Made by a program: the position numbers and the translations under genes. The notes beneath the pieces were generated by a model that saw only the letters and a list, made by a program, of their open reading frames with translations, did no database searches and was not told the origin of the DNA. A DNA stretch of 64,000 nt from Arthrobacter sp. zg-Y1110 (GTDB lineage Bacteria; Actinomycetota; Actinomycetes; Actinomycetales; Micrococcaceae). The stretch lies in assembly GCF_025244865.1 (NCBI RefSeq), contig NZ_CP104272.1, forward strand, positions 1,364,001 through 1,428,000, read 5' to 3'. Shown here piece after piece: positions 27,224 to 36,648 of this stretch; positions within the stretch are counted from its first letter, which is position 1, and each line of letters starts with the position of its first letter.

Positions 27224-27886
27224 ATGGCTCTGACGCCAGAAGATGTTGTCAACAAGCGGTTCCAGCCGACCAAGTTCCGGGAAGGCTATGACCAGGATGA
27301 AGTCGATGACTTCCTCGACGAGATCGTGGTGGAACTGCGCCGGCTGAACTCCGAAAACGAAGATCTCCGCAGCCAGCTGGCTGCAGCCGCAGCCGGTGGG
27401 TCCACCGCTTCGGCGAACTCGGTCCCGGCTCCGGTAGCCGCCGCACCGAAGATCGAAAAGGTTCCGGAAGAGCCCAAGCCCGAGCCGAAGGTTGAAGCTC
27501 CGGTCGTAGAAGAGCGTCCGGCACCCGTCGAGGCCAAGCCGGAGCCCGTTCCGGCTCCCGCCGCCAACAACACGGAGACCGCTGCCGGCATCCTGGCCAT
27601 GGCCCAGAAGATGCACGACGACTATGTCGGTGCCGGTATCGAGCAGCGCGACAAGATCATCGCCGAAGCGCAGATTGAGGCCAGCGGCCTCGTCACCGAC
27701 GCCCAGGAGAAGAGCCGCAAGATCCTCAGCACCCTGGAACAGCAGAAGGCTGTCCTGGAGCGCAAGGTCGAGCAGCTGCGCGGCTTCGAGCGGGACTACC
27801 GTTCACGCCTGAAGGCTTACATCGAAGGCCAGCTGCGCGATCTGGATGCACGCGGTTCCGTAGCTTCGGAAACCGCCGACGCGTAA
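27224..27886 (+). CDS. divIVA: Polar growth/cell-shape scaffold DivIVA (Wag31)
   Basis: A 220-residue coiled-coil protein that marks negatively curved membrane and organises polar wall growth in actinobacteria. The N-terminal lipid-binding domain is clear (MALTPEDVVNKRFQPTKFRE, then YDQDEVDDFLDEIV), followed by a short coiled coil, a Pro/Ala/Glu/Lys-rich linker (about 72-120) and a second coiled coil from about 125 to 205. GAGGTGA precedes the ATG by about 4 nt. A TATAAT just upstream gives it its own promoter. Family members in mycobacteria are phosphorylated by PASTA kinases; a kinase of that type lies at the window start. Confidence 0.95.
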   Translation: MALTPEDVVNKRFQPTKFREGYDQDEVDDFLDEIVVELRRLNSENEDLRSQLAAAAAGGSTASANSVPAPVAAAPKIEKVPEEPKPEPKVEAPVVEERPAPVEAKPEPVPAPAANNTETAAGILAMAQKMHDDYVGAGIEQRDKIIAEAQIEASGLVTDAQEKSRKILSTLEQQKAVLERKVEQLRGFERDYRSRLKAYIEGQLRDLDARGSVASETADA

Positions 27887-28010
27887 TTGCCTCGGGCACG
27901 GCGCTCCTGGAAGATCGGTTAAACTGATGTACAGGCAGCAGCCGGCATTCCAGAAGTCGAGTTATTGAAGAAGCTGAACAATGCAGAAGTTAAGCAGGGT
28001 ATTAGCTGAA

Positions 28011-28064
28011 TAAAACCTAAGGGCCGGCGGCCGGGTCACCCCGGCCGACGGCCCTTAGGTTTTA
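28011..28064 (+). terminator. Strong stem-loop after divIVA
   Basis: A perfect 16-bp outer stem (TAAAACCTAAGGGCCG with CGGCCCTTAGGTTTTA) encloses an inner GC stem (GGCCGGG/CCCGGCC type). It ends the cluster transcript and also overlaps an ATG at 28064 that is in frame with lspA but unlikely to be its start. Confidence 0.9.
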
Positions 28065-28138
28065 TGCACGAACATTCGTTTCACCGCGCAGTTCAGCCGG
28101 CACCTGATTCCCGCCGGCATTCCGATCACGAAAGCACC

Positions 28139-28732
28139 ATGACTCCTTCCTCACCGCAGACCCCGGACAGCACGGGAGCCGGACGCAGCCGTGCCCGCAG
28201 GGGCAAGCCCGCTGCCATCATGCTTGCCGTCGCGGTCATCGCCGTTATCGCCGACCAGCTCACGAAACTGTGGGTGGTCAGCACCATGGCCGAGGGCCAG
28301 ATCACCGATGTCCTGCCCCCGATCCTGCGGTGGCACTTCATCCGCAATCCCGGTGCAGCGTTTTCGATCGGCACCGACTACACCTGGGTCTTCACGATCA
28401 TCATGGTCCTCGTGTCCGGTTTCCTGGCCTACCTGATGTTCCGGGTCCGCTCCCTGGCCTGGGCCACGGCCCTGGGTTTGGTGCTCGGCGGCGCGCTGGG
28501 CAACCTGACCGACCGGCTCTTCCGGGAACCGTCCTTCGGCCAGGGCCATGTCGTGGATTTCATCGCCTTCCCGAACTTCGCGATTTTCAACATCGCCGAT
28601 TCCTGCGTGGTCTCCGGCGTGATCCTGGTCTGCCTGCTCACGCTGCGCGGAATCGGCCTGGACGGCGTACGCACGCCCTCCGGCAAGACAGTTACGACAG
28701 ACCAGCGCAATGACGACGAGGCAACACGATGA
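28139..28732 (+). CDS. lspA: Lipoprotein signal peptidase (signal peptidase II)
   Basis: A 197-residue membrane aspartyl protease that cuts the signal peptide of acylated prolipoproteins, such as the product at 5290-5769. Four membrane helices carry the conserved motifs [21 protein letters not shown] (catalytic Asp about 124), VVDFIAF and FNIADSCV (catalytic Asp about 153). ATG 28139 is preferred because homologues begin close to the first helix and the in-frame ATG 28064 overlaps the preceding terminator stem. The stop overlaps the ATG of the downstream pseudouridine synthase (atga), so the two are coupled. Confidence 0.95.
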   Translation: MTPSSPQTPDSTGAGRSRARRGKPAAIMLAVAVIAVIADQLTKLWVVSTMAEGQITDVLPPILRWHFIRNPGAAFSIGTDYTWVFTIIMVLVSGFLAYLMFRVRSLAWATALGLVLGGALGNLTDRLFREPSFGQGHVVDFIAFPNFAIFNIADSCVVSGVILVCLLTLRGIGLDGVRTPSGKTVTTDQRNDDEATR

Positions 28733-29664
28733 ACGAGCTCCACACAGTATTCGCAGTCCCCGAGGAAGCCGACGGCAAGCGGGCCGACGCCGTAGTGGCA
28801 GGCCTGCTTGACGTCTCCCGTTCCGTCGCCGCCACCTGGTGCACGGACGGCTACTTCAGTTCCAACGGCAAGGTGCTGACGAAATCGGACAAGCTGCACG
28901 CCGGGCAGGAAATCACCGCGGACGTCCCGGAACAGCGGGACCCGCTGGCCGTCGTCGTCGAACCGGTTGACGACCTGCTGATCCTGGCCGATGACGAACA
29001 CTTCGTCGTCATCGACAAGCCGGTAGGCGTGGCCGCGCATCCCTCGCCCGGCTGGGTGGGGCCAACGGTGGTCGGGGCGCTGGCCGCTGCCGGCTACCGG
29101 ATCTCCACCTCCGGCGCCCCCGAGCGGCAGGGCATTGTCCACCGGCTCGACGTCGGCACCTCCGGGGTCATGGTGGTTGCCAAGACCGAGCACGCCTACA
29201 CACTCCTGAAGCAGGCCTTCAAGGACCGCACCGTGGACAAGATGTACCACGCAGTGGTCCAGGGGCTGCCCGACCCGCTCAAGGGCACCATTGACGCTCC
29301 GATCGGCAGGCATCCCGGCTACGACTGGCGTTTCGCCGTCGTGGAGGGCGGCCGGCCGTCGGTGACGCATTACGAGGTGCTGGAAGCCTTTGGCAAGGCC
29401 TCGCTGGTGGAGGTGCACCTGGAGACCGGCCGCACCCACCAGATCCGTGTCCACTTCTCGGCCCTGCGCCATCCCTGCGCCGGCGACCTGACCTACGGTG
29501 CGGATGCAAAGCTGGCCGCGGAGCTTGGCCTGACCCGACAGTGGCTGCACGCCCGCAAACTGGGCTTCACCCACCCCGCCTCGGGGGAGTACGTGGAGTT
29601 CACCAGCGAGTACCCGCAGGACCTGCAGTACGCCGTCGACGCCCTGCGCAGCGGCGAGGTCTAG
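28729..29664 (+). CDS. 23S rRNA pseudouridine synthase, RluD family
   Basis: A 311-residue RluA/RluD-family enzyme converting specific uridines to pseudouridine. An N-terminal S4 RNA-binding domain ([18 protein letters not shown]...) precedes the catalytic domain with [16 protein letters not shown] (catalytic Asp near residue 141) and [18 protein letters not shown]. Coupling with lspA is a widespread arrangement in Gram-positive bacteria, where the gene is often called rluD or ylyB; the exact target uridines cannot be read from sequence. ATG 28729 overlaps the lspA stop. Confidence 0.94.
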   Translation: MNELHTVFAVPEEADGKRADAVVAGLLDVSRSVAATWCTDGYFSSNGKVLTKSDKLHAGQEITADVPEQRDPLAVVVEPVDDLLILADDEHFVVIDKPVGVAAHPSPGWVGPTVVGALAAAGYRISTSGAPERQGIVHRLDVGTSGVMVVAKTEHAYTLLKQAFKDRTVDKMYHAVVQGLPDPLKGTIDAPIGRHPGYDWRFAVVEGGRPSVTHYEVLEAFGKASLVEVHLETGRTHQIRVHFSALRHPCAGDLTYGADAKLAAELGLTRQWLHARKLGFTHPASGEYVEFTSEYPQDLQYAVDALRSGEV

Positions 29665-29698
29665 GCCCGCTCGAGAGCGGCGGCACACGTGCCGGCGG

Positions 29699-29735
29699 CC
29701 CGGCGCGGCGGCGTCCGACGCGCCGCGCGCCGGGG
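29699..29735 (+). terminator. GC-only hairpin after the pseudouridine synthase gene
   Basis: CCCGGCGCG and CGCGCCGGG pair in a long stem with one bulge around CCG. There is no T-run and it lies directly before the dnaE -10 hexamer. Confidence 0.4.
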
Positions 29736-29737
29736 CC

Positions 29738-29743
29738 TAGAAT
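29738..29743 (+). promoter_or_regulatory. -10 hexamer of leaderless dnaE
   Basis: TAGAAT ends 6 nt before the dnaE GTG start at 29750, so a leaderless mRNA is expected. Confidence 0.6.
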
Positions 29744-29749
29744 GTACAG

Positions 29750-32700
29750 GTGGCTTCAGCAACTAGTACGTCGAAATCGTTTGTCCATCTTCACAACCAC
29801 ACCGAATATTCGATGCTCGACGGGGCTGCCCGGCTGACGGATCTGTTCAGCCACGCCGACGAGCTGGGCATGAACGCCCTGGCAACGACCGACCACGGTT
29901 TCGTGTTCGGCGCCTTCGACTTCTGGAACAAGGCCCGCAGTGCCGGCATCAAGCCGATCATCGGTGTGGAGGCCTACCTGACGCCCGGTACGGCGCGCAG
30001 GGACAAGACCCGCGTGAAGTGGGGCGACGGCGGCAGGAACGACGTTTCCGGTGCCGGTGCCTACACCCACATGACCATGTGGGCCGAGAACACCGAGGGC
30101 ATGCACAACCTCTTCCGGATGTCCTCCCTGGCTTCGCTGGAAGGCTACCTCTACAAGCCCCGCATGGACCGGGACCTGCTGCAGACCTACGGCAAGGGAC
30201 TGATTGCCACCACCGGCTGCCCCTCCGGCGAAGTCCAGACCAAGCTGCGCCTGGGGCTGTACCGGGAAGCCGTCCAGGCGGCATCGGACTTCCGTGACAT
30301 CTTTGGCAAGGAAAACTTCTTCTGCGAGCTGATGGACCACGGGCTGGACATTGAGCGCAACGTGCAGGCGGACCTGATCAAGCTGGCCCGCGAGCTGCAG
30401 CTGCCCCTCGTGGCCACCAATGACCTGCACTACACCCACGCCGAAGATGCCTCCGCGCATGCTGCGCTGCTGTGCGTCCAGTCCGGCTCCTCGCTGGCCG
30501 ACCCCAAGCGCTTCAAGTTCGACGCCGACGAGTTCTACCTCAAGTCCCCGGACGAAATGCGGGCCATCTTCCGCGACCACCCGGACGCGTGCGACAACAC
30601 CCTGCTCATCGCCGAGCGCTGCGACGTCGAATTCAATACCAAGGCGAACTACATGCCGCGCTTCCCGACTCCGGAGGGTGAGAACGAGGAGTCCTGGTTC
30701 GTCAAGGAAGTCGAAGCCGGACTGCATCGCCGCTACCCGAACGGGATCAGCGACGCCGTGCGCAAGCGCGCCGACTACGAAGTGGGCATCATCGCCCAGA
30801 TGGGCTTCCCGGGCTACTTCCTCGTGGTGGCCGACTTCATCAACTGGGCCAAGGAAAACGGAATCCGTGTCGGCCCCGGCCGCGGCTCCGGTGCCGGCTC
30901 AATGGCCGCCTACGCGATGGGCATCACCGACCTGGACCCGCTGCAGCACGGCCTGATCTTCGAGCGCTTCCTGAACCCGGACCGCGTCTCCATGCCTGAC
31001 TTCGACGTCGACTTCGATGATCGGCGCCGCTCCGAAGTGATCCACTACGTCACAGAGAAGTACGGCGACGAGCGCGTTGCGATGATCGTCACCTACGGCA
31101 CCATCAAGGCCAAGCAGGCCCTGAAGGACTCCTCCCGCGTGATGGGCTACCCCTTCTCGGTCGGAGAGCGCCTGACCAAGGCCATGCCGCCGGACGTAAT
31201 GGGCAAGGGCCTGTCCCTGGCCGACGTGCACAACAAGGAAGCCAAGCGCTACGGGGAGGCCGAGGAGCTGCGCGAACTGCTGCGCACCGACCCCGATTCC
31301 CAGCGTGTGTTCGAGACTGCGCTGGGACTTGAAGGCCTGAAGCGCCAGTGGGGCGTCCACGCCGCCGGTGTGATCATGTCCTCAGACCCGCTGATCGACA
31401 TCATCCCGATCATGCGCCGCGAGCAGGACGGGCAGGTCATCACGCAGTTCGATTACCCCACCTGTGAAGGCCTGGGGCTGATCAAGATGGACTTCCTCGG
31501 CCTGCGGAACCTGACGATCGTCTCCGACGCGGTGGAGAACATCAAGAAGAACCGCGGCGAGGACCTGGTCCTGGAGGACCTGCCGCTGGACTTGAAGGAA
31601 GCCTACGACCTCCTTGCCAGCGGTGACACGCTGGGCGTGTTCCAGCTCGACGGCGGGCCCATGCGGTCGCTGCTCAAGAGTATGCGTCCGGATAACTTCG
31701 AAGACATCTCCGCTGTCATCGCCCTGTACCGGCCGGGTCCCATGGGTGCGAACTCGCACACGAACTACGCCCTGCGTAAGACCGGCCAGCAGGAAATCAC
31801 CCCGATCCACCCGGAGCTCGAGGAACCGCTCGCGGAAATCCTGAACACCACCTACGGCCTGATTGTCTATCAGGAGCAGGTTATGGCCATCGCCCAGAAG
31901 GTGGCCGGCTTCTCGCTGGGCCAGGCAGATATCCTCCGCCGTGCCATGGGCAAGAAGAAGAAATCGGAGCTGGATAAGCAGTACGCCGGTTTCCACCAGG
32001 GCATGGTGGACCGCGGCTACTCCGAAGCGGCCATCAAGGCGCTCTGGGACATCCTGCTGCCATTCTCCGACTACGCCTTCAACAAGGCGCACTCCGCGGC
32101 CTACGGCGTCGTCTCCTACTGGACCGCCTATCTGAAGGCCCAGTATCCGGCCGAGTACATGGCGGCCCTGCTCACCTCCGTGGGCGATGACAAGGACAAG
32201 CTCGCCCTGTACCTCAACGAATGCCGCAAGATGGGCATTACGGTGCTTCCGCCGGACGTGAACGAATCGTCGGTGAACTTCACCCCTGTCGGCAAGGACA
32301 TCCGCTTCGGTATGGGCGCCATCCGCAACGTCGGTGCCAACGTGGTGCAGGCCATGGTCGCCGCCCGTGAGGAAAAGGGCGCGTACACCAACTTCAAGGA
32401 CTTCCTGATGAAGGTGCCGGCGGTGGTCTGCAACAAGCGCACCATCGAGTCCCTGATCAAGGCGGGTGCCTTCGACTCGATGGGCCATGCCCGGCGTCCG
32501 CTGGCAATGATCCACGAAGAAGCGATCGACTCCGTGGTGGTGCTCAAACGCAACGAGGCCGTAGGCCAGTTCGACCTCTTCGCCGCCATCTCCGACCAGG
32601 AGCCCGAGGACTCGATCAGCATCGATATTCCGGACCTGCCGGAGTGGGAAAAGAAGGACAAGCTGTCCTTCGAACGCGACATGCTCGGCCTCTACGTCTC

Positions 32701-33289
32701 GGACCATCCGCTGCAGGGCCTGGAAGGCATCCTCAGCCAGCACGCGGACTCCACGATCACCAACATCGTGGGGGAGGAAGGCCCGCCCGACGGCGCCATC
32801 GTCACCATCGCGGGCATGATCACCTCGCTGCAGCGGCGCATTGCCAAGAACAGCGGCAATGCGTACGCCCGCTGCGAGATCGAGGACCTTGCCGGGTCCA
32901 TGGAAGTGATGTTCTTCGGGCAGGTGTACGGGCCGATTGCCGCCGTGCTGGCCGAGGACCTGATTGTGGTGGTCCGCGGCCGGCTGCAGCGGCGCGACGA
33001 CGGCGCCGTCACGCTGAACGCGCAGGAACTCACCGTTCCCGACCTCAGCGAAGGCCATTCCGGACCCGTGGTGATTTCCATGGCCACCTACAAGGCCACG
33101 GAAACAGTGGTCTCCCAGCTCGGCGACGTGCTGAGGACGCACCCGGGTACCTCCGAGGTGCAGATCCGGCTCAACGGCTCCCGCACGGTGGAAGTGATGA
33201 AGCTGGGCGTGGACATGCGGGTGAACCCCACTCCGTCGCTGTTCGGTGACCTGAAGGTGCTGCTCGGCCCTGCCTGCCTGGACGGCTAG
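29750..33289 (+). CDS. dnaE: DNA polymerase III alpha subunit (replicative)
   Basis: An 1179-residue C-family replicative polymerase. The N-terminal PHP domain starts HLHNHTEYSMLDG; the palm holds the catalytic aspartates in MPDFDVDFDDRRR (about 415-427); the fingers, tandem helix-hairpin-helix region, an OB-fold (GAIVTIAGMITSLQRR, CEIEDLAGSMEVMFF) and a C-terminal domain follow. Length and layout match DnaE1 of actinobacteria rather than the mutagenic DnaE2. In relatives such as M. tuberculosis the DnaE1 PHP domain provides proofreading; several PHP metal ligands (HNH, DH, E) are visible here. GTG 29750 is supported by TAGAAT 6 nt upstream. Confidence 0.98.
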   Translation: MASATSTSKSFVHLHNHTEYSMLDGAARLTDLFSHADELGMNALATTDHGFVFGAFDFWNKARSAGIKPIIGVEAYLTPGTARRDKTRVKWGDGGRNDVSGAGAYTHMTMWAENTEGMHNLFRMSSLASLEGYLYKPRMDRDLLQTYGKGLIATTGCPSGEVQTKLRLGLYREAVQAASDFRDIFGKENFFCELMDHGLDIERNVQADLIKLARELQLPLVATNDLHYTHAEDASAHAALLCVQSGSSLADPKRFKFDADEFYLKSPDEMRAIFRDHPDACDNTLLIAERCDVEFNTKANYMPRFPTPEGENEESWFVKEVEAGLHRRYPNGISDAVRKRADYEVGIIAQMGFPGYFLVVADFINWAKENGIRVGPGRGSGAGSMAAYAMGITDLDPLQHGLIFERFLNPDRVSMPDFDVDFDDRRRSEVIHYVTEKYGDERVAMIVTYGTIKAKQALKDSSRVMGYPFSVGERLTKAMPPDVMGKGLSLADVHNKEAKRYGEAEELRELLRTDPDSQRVFETALGLEGLKRQWGVHAAGVIMSSDPLIDIIPIMRREQDGQVITQFDYPTCEGLGLIKMDFLGLRNLTIVSDAVENIKKNRGEDLVLEDLPLDLKEAYDLLASGDTLGVFQLDGGPMRSLLKSMRPDNFEDISAVIALYRPGPMGANSHTNYALRKTGQQEITPIHPELEEPLAEILNTTYGLIVYQEQVMAIAQKVAGFSLGQADILRRAMGKKKKSELDKQYAGFHQGMVDRGYSEAAIKALWDILLPFSDYAFNKAHSAAYGVVSYWTAYLKAQYPAEYMAALLTSVGDDKDKLALYLNECRKMGITVLPPDVNESSVNFTPVGKDIRFGMGAIRNVGANVVQAMVAAREEKGAYTNFKDFLMKVPAVVCNKRTIESLIKAGAFDSMGHARRPLAMIHEEAIDSVVVLKRNEAVGQFDLFAAISDQEPEDSISIDIPDLPEWEKKDKLSFERDMLGLYVSDHPLQGLEGILSQHADSTITNIVGEEGPPDGAIVTIAGMITSLQRRIAKNSGNAYARCEIEDLAGSMEVMFFGQVYGPIAAVLAEDLIVVVRGRLQRRDDGAVTLNAQELTVPDLSEGHSGPVVISMATYKATETVVSQLGDVLRTHPGTSEVQIRLNGSRTVEVMKLGVDMRVNPTPSLFGDLKVLLGPACLDG

Positions 33290-33361
33290 GCCCGGCCGGG
33301 CGCCCCGGCGTCATTGCTCCGTCCGGCGACATATTCGCCGTCGGCCGTGAACAGGGCTGGG

Positions 33362-33367
33362 TAGAAT
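33362..33367 (+). promoter_or_regulatory. -10 hexamer of leaderless hisD
   Basis: TAGAAT ends 6 nt before GTG 33374, the same hexamer and spacing as dnaE. Confidence 0.6.
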
Positions 33368-33373
33368 GGTGGT

Positions 33374-34723
33374 GTGAATTCATCCAGCCCCGCAGCAGCC
33401 TTTGATTCCTTCCGCACGATTGACCTGCGCGGGCAGCATCTCAGCCCCGCTGAACTGAAGGCTGCCATGCCGCGGGCCGAAACCACGTTCGACGCCGCGT
33501 CGGACGCCGTCTCCGCCATCATTACCGATGTCCGCACGCGGGGCTTTACCGCATTGACGGAACTGGCCCAGCGGTTCGACGGCGTGGACCAGCAGGAGGT
33601 CCGGGTGCCGGCGGCCGCGCTCGACTCGGCGCTCGAGCAGTTGGACCCGGCCGTGCGTGCCGCCCTGGAAACAGCTATCGAGCGCACCCGGATCTTTGCC
33701 CGGGCCCAGCGCCCTGCCGATGCCGAGGTGGAAATCCGTCCCGGTGCGGTCCTGACGCACAAATGGATGCCCGTCTCCCGCGTAGGGCTCTATGTTCCGG
33801 GCGGGCTGGCGGTATATCCGTCTTCCGTGGTGATGAACGTGGTGCCTGCCCAGGAAGCGGGCGTCGCCTCGCTGGCGCTGGCCTCTCCGCCGCAGAAGGA
33901 ATTCGGCGGACTGCCGCACCCCACCATCCTTGCCGCCGCCAAGCTGCTCGGCATTGACGAGGTCTACGCTGTGGGCGGTGCCCAGGCTATTGCCGCGTTT
34001 GCCTACGGCGTTCCTGCGGACGACGCCAATGCCGCCGTCCTGCCCGTAGATGTGGTGACCGGTCCCGGCAACGTTTTCGTGGCGACTGCCAAGCGATTGG
34101 TCAAGGGCGTGGTCGGCATTGATTCCGAGGCGGGTCCCACCGAGATCATGGTCCTGGCGGATGAGACGGCCGATGCCCGGCTGGTCGCAGCGGACCTGGT
34201 CAGCCAGGCCGAGCATGATCCCAACGCCGGATCCGTCCTGGTCACTGCGTCGGAGCAGCTTGCCGGGAAGGTCCGGGAGGAACTGGGCCGCCAGGTCGCA
34301 GACACCAAGCACAGCGAACGCGTGCGCACGGCCCTCTCCGGAGCCCAGTCCGGGGTAATCCTGGTTGACGGGTTGGAGCAGGGCATTGCCGTCTGCGACG
34401 CCTACGCCGCCGAGCACCTCGAAATCCAGACGGCCGACGCCGAGGCCGTGGCGGCACGGGTCCGGAGCGCCGGTGCCATTTTCGTGGGGGACTACAGTCC
34501 CGTCAGCCTGGGCGATTACTGCGCCGGTTCCAACCACGTGCTGCCCACCGGCGGCACGGCGGCTTTTTCCTCCGGGCTGAACGTCACCACCTTCATGCGT
34601 GCCATCCAGGTGGTCAACTACAACCGCGAAGCGCTGGAGGAAGTGAGCGCCGACATCGTGGCCCTCTCGCGGGCGGAAGACCTGCCGGCGCACGGCGACG
34701 CCGTCAGCATCCGCTTCGAATAG
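33374..34723 (+). CDS. hisD: Histidinol dehydrogenase
   Basis: A 449-residue zinc enzyme performing the last two NAD-dependent oxidations of histidine synthesis, histidinol to histidine. Motifs: [22 protein letters not shown]-binding region [40 protein letters not shown], the catalytic region [26 protein letters not shown]. The start GTG 33374 follows TAGAAT by 6 nt. No other his genes follow within the window: a 430-nt gap with a repeat element and the nrdR promoter comes next, whereas in many actinobacteria hisC and hisB follow directly. Confidence 0.97.
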   Translation: MNSSSPAAAFDSFRTIDLRGQHLSPAELKAAMPRAETTFDAASDAVSAIITDVRTRGFTALTELAQRFDGVDQQEVRVPAAALDSALEQLDPAVRAALETAIERTRIFARAQRPADAEVEIRPGAVLTHKWMPVSRVGLYVPGGLAVYPSSVVMNVVPAQEAGVASLALASPPQKEFGGLPHPTILAAAKLLGIDEVYAVGGAQAIAAFAYGVPADDANAAVLPVDVVTGPGNVFVATAKRLVKGVVGIDSEAGPTEIMVLADETADARLVAADLVSQAEHDPNAGSVLVTASEQLAGKVREELGRQVADTKHSERVRTALSGAQSGVILVDGLEQGIAVCDAYAAEHLEIQTADAEAVAARVRSAGAIFVGDYSPVSLGDYCAGSNHVLPTGGTAAFSSGLNVTTFMRAIQVVNYNREALEEVSADIVALSRAEDLPAHGDAVSIRFE

Positions 34724-34871
34724 CGCACGGGTCGGGCCGGGGCGGCTTCGGAGCCTGGAACGCTTCGGCGCACGGAACGGCGGCAACGAAATCCCTTGCT
34801 CGCAGAACTCGCCGGGATATTAAAGCCGCCTAACCCTGCCGCCTACGTGTTCCGGGGCCGTGGTTTCCCCT

Positions 34872-34959
34872 CGGTTTGTCCGGACCCCTGCGGTTTGTGC
34901 TGATCCCTGCGTCGCGCGAGGCAGGAATCGCGACAAACTGCTGGGATTGCGACAAACTG
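34872..34959. repeat. Inverted array of four 19-bp repeats
   Basis: Two tandem 19-bp units (34872-34890 and 34891-34909, starting CGGTTTGT and ending CCCTG), a 12-nt GC-rich spacer, then two tandem inverted units (34922-34940 and 34941-34959, each ending CGACAAACTG). Reading the last two on the other strand gives C(G/A)GTTTGTC...CCTG, so all four share one consensus. The arrangement can fold into a hairpin. It lies between hisD and nrdR and may be a REP-like intergenic element. Confidence 0.75.
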
Positions 34960-35041
34960 TGGGGTTTTCCTCAACGGGAGTGGTTCCGGCCCGGGCCCCG
35001 GCACCCCTGACCCGCGCGCTTCGCAGTCCGGCACGTGGCGC

Positions 35042-35078
35042 TACCTACATGTAGTAATACCGGCACTACATGTTGTGG
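35042..35078 (+). promoter_or_regulatory. Two NrdR boxes upstream of nrdR
   Basis: Palindromes CTACATGTAG (centre 35049/35050) and ACTACATGTTGT (centre 35070/35071) fit the NrdR-box pattern acaCwAtATaTwGtgt at its conserved positions. The centres are exactly 21 bp (two helical turns) apart, as paired NrdR boxes require. They sit just upstream of the nrdR -35, predicting autoregulation. Confidence 0.8.
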
Positions 35079-35086
35079 TTACGCAC

Positions 35087-35116
35087 TTGGTGATGCGGTG
35101 GCGCGGGCCCTATAGT
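35087..35116 (+). promoter_or_regulatory. nrdR promoter
   Basis: TTGGTG (35087-35092), an 18-bp spacer and TATAGT (35111-35116). The start site would lie near 35123, giving a leader of about 30 nt with AAAGGACGGG before the ATG. Confidence 0.6.
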
Positions 35117-35153
35117 GAGAGCACCATAAGGCCCCTTCGCGAAAGGACGGGAC

Positions 35154-35654
35154 ATGTACTGTCCGTTTTGCCGCAACGCTGATTCCCGCGTCGTGGACAG
35201 CCGCCTTGCCGACGACGGGTCGGCGATCCGCCGCCGCCGACAGTGCCCGCAGTGCGGGCGCCGTTTCTCCACAGTGGAAACCACCAGCCTGAGCGTGATC
35301 AAGCGATCCGGGGTGGCAGAGCCCTTCAGCCGCAGCAAGGTGATCAACGGCGTGCGCAAAGCCTGCCAGGGCCGTCCCGTTAGCGAAGACGACCTCGCCA
35401 TGCTGGCTCAGGAAGTGGAGGAGTCCATCCGGGCCAGCGGGGTAGCGGAGATCGATGCCCACGAAGTGGGGCTGGCCATCCTCACTCCGCTGCAGAAGCT
35501 GGACCAGGTGGCGTACCTGCGCTTTGCCAGTGTCTACCAGTCCTTCGACTCCCTCGAGGATTTCGAGACCGCCATCGAGAAGCTGCGGACCGAGGCCCGG
35601 GAAAACTCGGGACGGGTCCCGTCCGGCGCCCAGCGCCCGCTCACCGCGCAGTAA
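35154..35654 (+). CDS. nrdR: Ribonucleotide reductase repressor NrdR
   Basis: A 166-residue repressor that senses ATP/dATP and shuts off ribonucleotide reductase genes. The zinc ribbon uses Cys3, Cys6, Cys31 and Cys34 ([17 protein letters not shown]); an ATP-cone domain occupies about residues 49-139 ([20 protein letters not shown]), followed by a short C-terminal tail ([18 protein letters not shown]). ATG 35154 has GAAAGGACGGG upstream. Two NrdR boxes in its promoter imply feedback on itself. No nrd reductase genes lie in this window. The stop sits inside the first copy of a degenerate short tandem repeat. Confidence 0.97.
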   Translation: MYCPFCRNADSRVVDSRLADDGSAIRRRRQCPQCGRRFSTVETTSLSVIKRSGVAEPFSRSKVINGVRKACQGRPVSEDDLAMLAQEVEESIRASGVAEIDAHEVGLAILTPLQKLDQVAYLRFASVYQSFDSLEDFETAIEKLRTEARENSGRVPSGAQRPLTAQ

Positions 35655-35713
35655 ACGGACCCCGCGCAGTAAATGGACCCCGCAGTAAAAAAGGCCCTTG
35701 CGCAGTAAAAAGA
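35645..35713 (+). repeat. Degenerate ~18-nt tandem repeat overlapping the nrdR stop
   Basis: Four imperfect copies of a unit like CGCGCAGTAAACGGACCC follow each other; the first contains the nrdR stop codon TAA. Later copies decay (AGTAAAAAAGGCCC, AGTAAAAAGAGC). Confidence 0.65.
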
Positions 35714-35761
35714 GCTCGCGTCGTAGACGGGCACCGCACAATAACTGATTTCAGGCATAGC

Positions 35762-35795
35762 AAAAGCGGCGGAAGGAACCCCTTCCGCCGCTTTT
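35762..35795. terminator. Bidirectional terminator between nrdR and ppgK
   Basis: A perfect 15-bp stem (AAAAGCGGCGGAAGG with CCTTCCGCCGCTTTT), 4-nt loop AACC, with A/T tails on both strands. It serves the convergent nrdR and ppgK genes. Confidence 0.92.
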
Positions 35796-35807
35796 CGGCT
35801 GTAACAG

Positions 35808-36611
35808 CTACTTGATGTACTTGAAGTGCATGGCTGCCTGCAGGGCGGCGCCGACAATACCCGCGTTGTTCTTGAGGTTGGCCGTGACCATCGGAGTCCG
35901 CAGCTCGAGCATCGGCAGGAAGTCTTCGCTGCGCTTGGAGATGCCGCCGCCGATCACGAACAGGTCGGGGGAGAAGAGGAATTCCACGTGCGAGAAGTAG
36001 CGCTGCAGCCGCTGGGCGTATTCTTCCCAGTCGATCCCGTCGCGTTCCCGGGCTGAGGCGGAGGCCTTGGTTTCGGCGTCGTGCCCGTCGATTTCCAAGT
36101 GGCCGAGCTCGGCGTTGGGAACCAGCATGCCCTTGTAGATCAGGGCCGAACCGATGCCGGTGCCCAGGGTGATCACCAGGACAGTGCCGTCTACTTCACG
36201 GCCTGCACCGTAGCGGGCTTCCGCGAGTCCCGCGGCGTCGGCGTCGTTCATGACCTGCACATCGCGGCCGAGTGCCTTGGTGAGCAGTGTGTCGACGTCG
36301 GTGTCGATCCAGCTCTTATCCACGTTGGCCGCAGAGCGGGCAATGCCGTGCTGGATGATGGCCGGGAAGGTCACGCCCACCGGGACCTCGGGGCCGGGAC
36401 CGCCGGGACGGGAGGACAGCTCCGCGACGATCTGGCCCACCACTCCGGCCACTGCCTCGGGCGTTGCAGGCTGCGGGGTGGGAATGCGGAAACGATCGCC
36501 AATCAGCTTGCCCTTGGACAGGTCGACGATGCCGCCCTTGATGCCCGTGCCCCCGATATCAATTCCAATGACGGCGTCGACGTGCTTGTCGGACTTATGC
36601 TTCTTGGCCAT
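35808..36611 (-). CDS. ppgK: Polyphosphate glucokinase
   Basis: A 267-residue ROK-family kinase that phosphorylates glucose using inorganic polyphosphate (and usually ATP), typical of actinobacteria. The phosphate-binding motif GIDIGGTGIKGGIVDL is at 16-31, NDADAAGLAEARYGAG holds the catalytic-base region, and LGTGIGSALIY and HLEIDGHDAE follow; the last carries family-typical glucose-binding residues. Near the C-terminus FVIGGGISKRSEDFLP is the second phosphate loop. ATG 36611 has GGAGA 5 nt upstream. It is downstream of map on the same strand, separated by 37 nt, so the two may be co-transcribed. Confidence 0.95.
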   Translation of the reverse strand: MAKKHKSDKHVDAVIGIDIGGTGIKGGIVDLSKGKLIGDRFRIPTPQPATPEAVAGVVGQIVAELSSRPGGPGPEVPVGVTFPAIIQHGIARSAANVDKSWIDTDVDTLLTKALGRDVQVMNDADAAGLAEARYGAGREVDGTVLVITLGTGIGSALIYKGMLVPNAELGHLEIDGHDAETKASASARERDGIDWEEYAQRLQRYFSHVEFLFSPDLFVIGGGISKRSEDFLPMLELRTPMVTANLKNNAGIVGAALQAAMHFKYIK

Positions 36612-36648
36612 GATTCTCCAGTAGTAGTTCTGAGCTCGGGTCGGCAGA

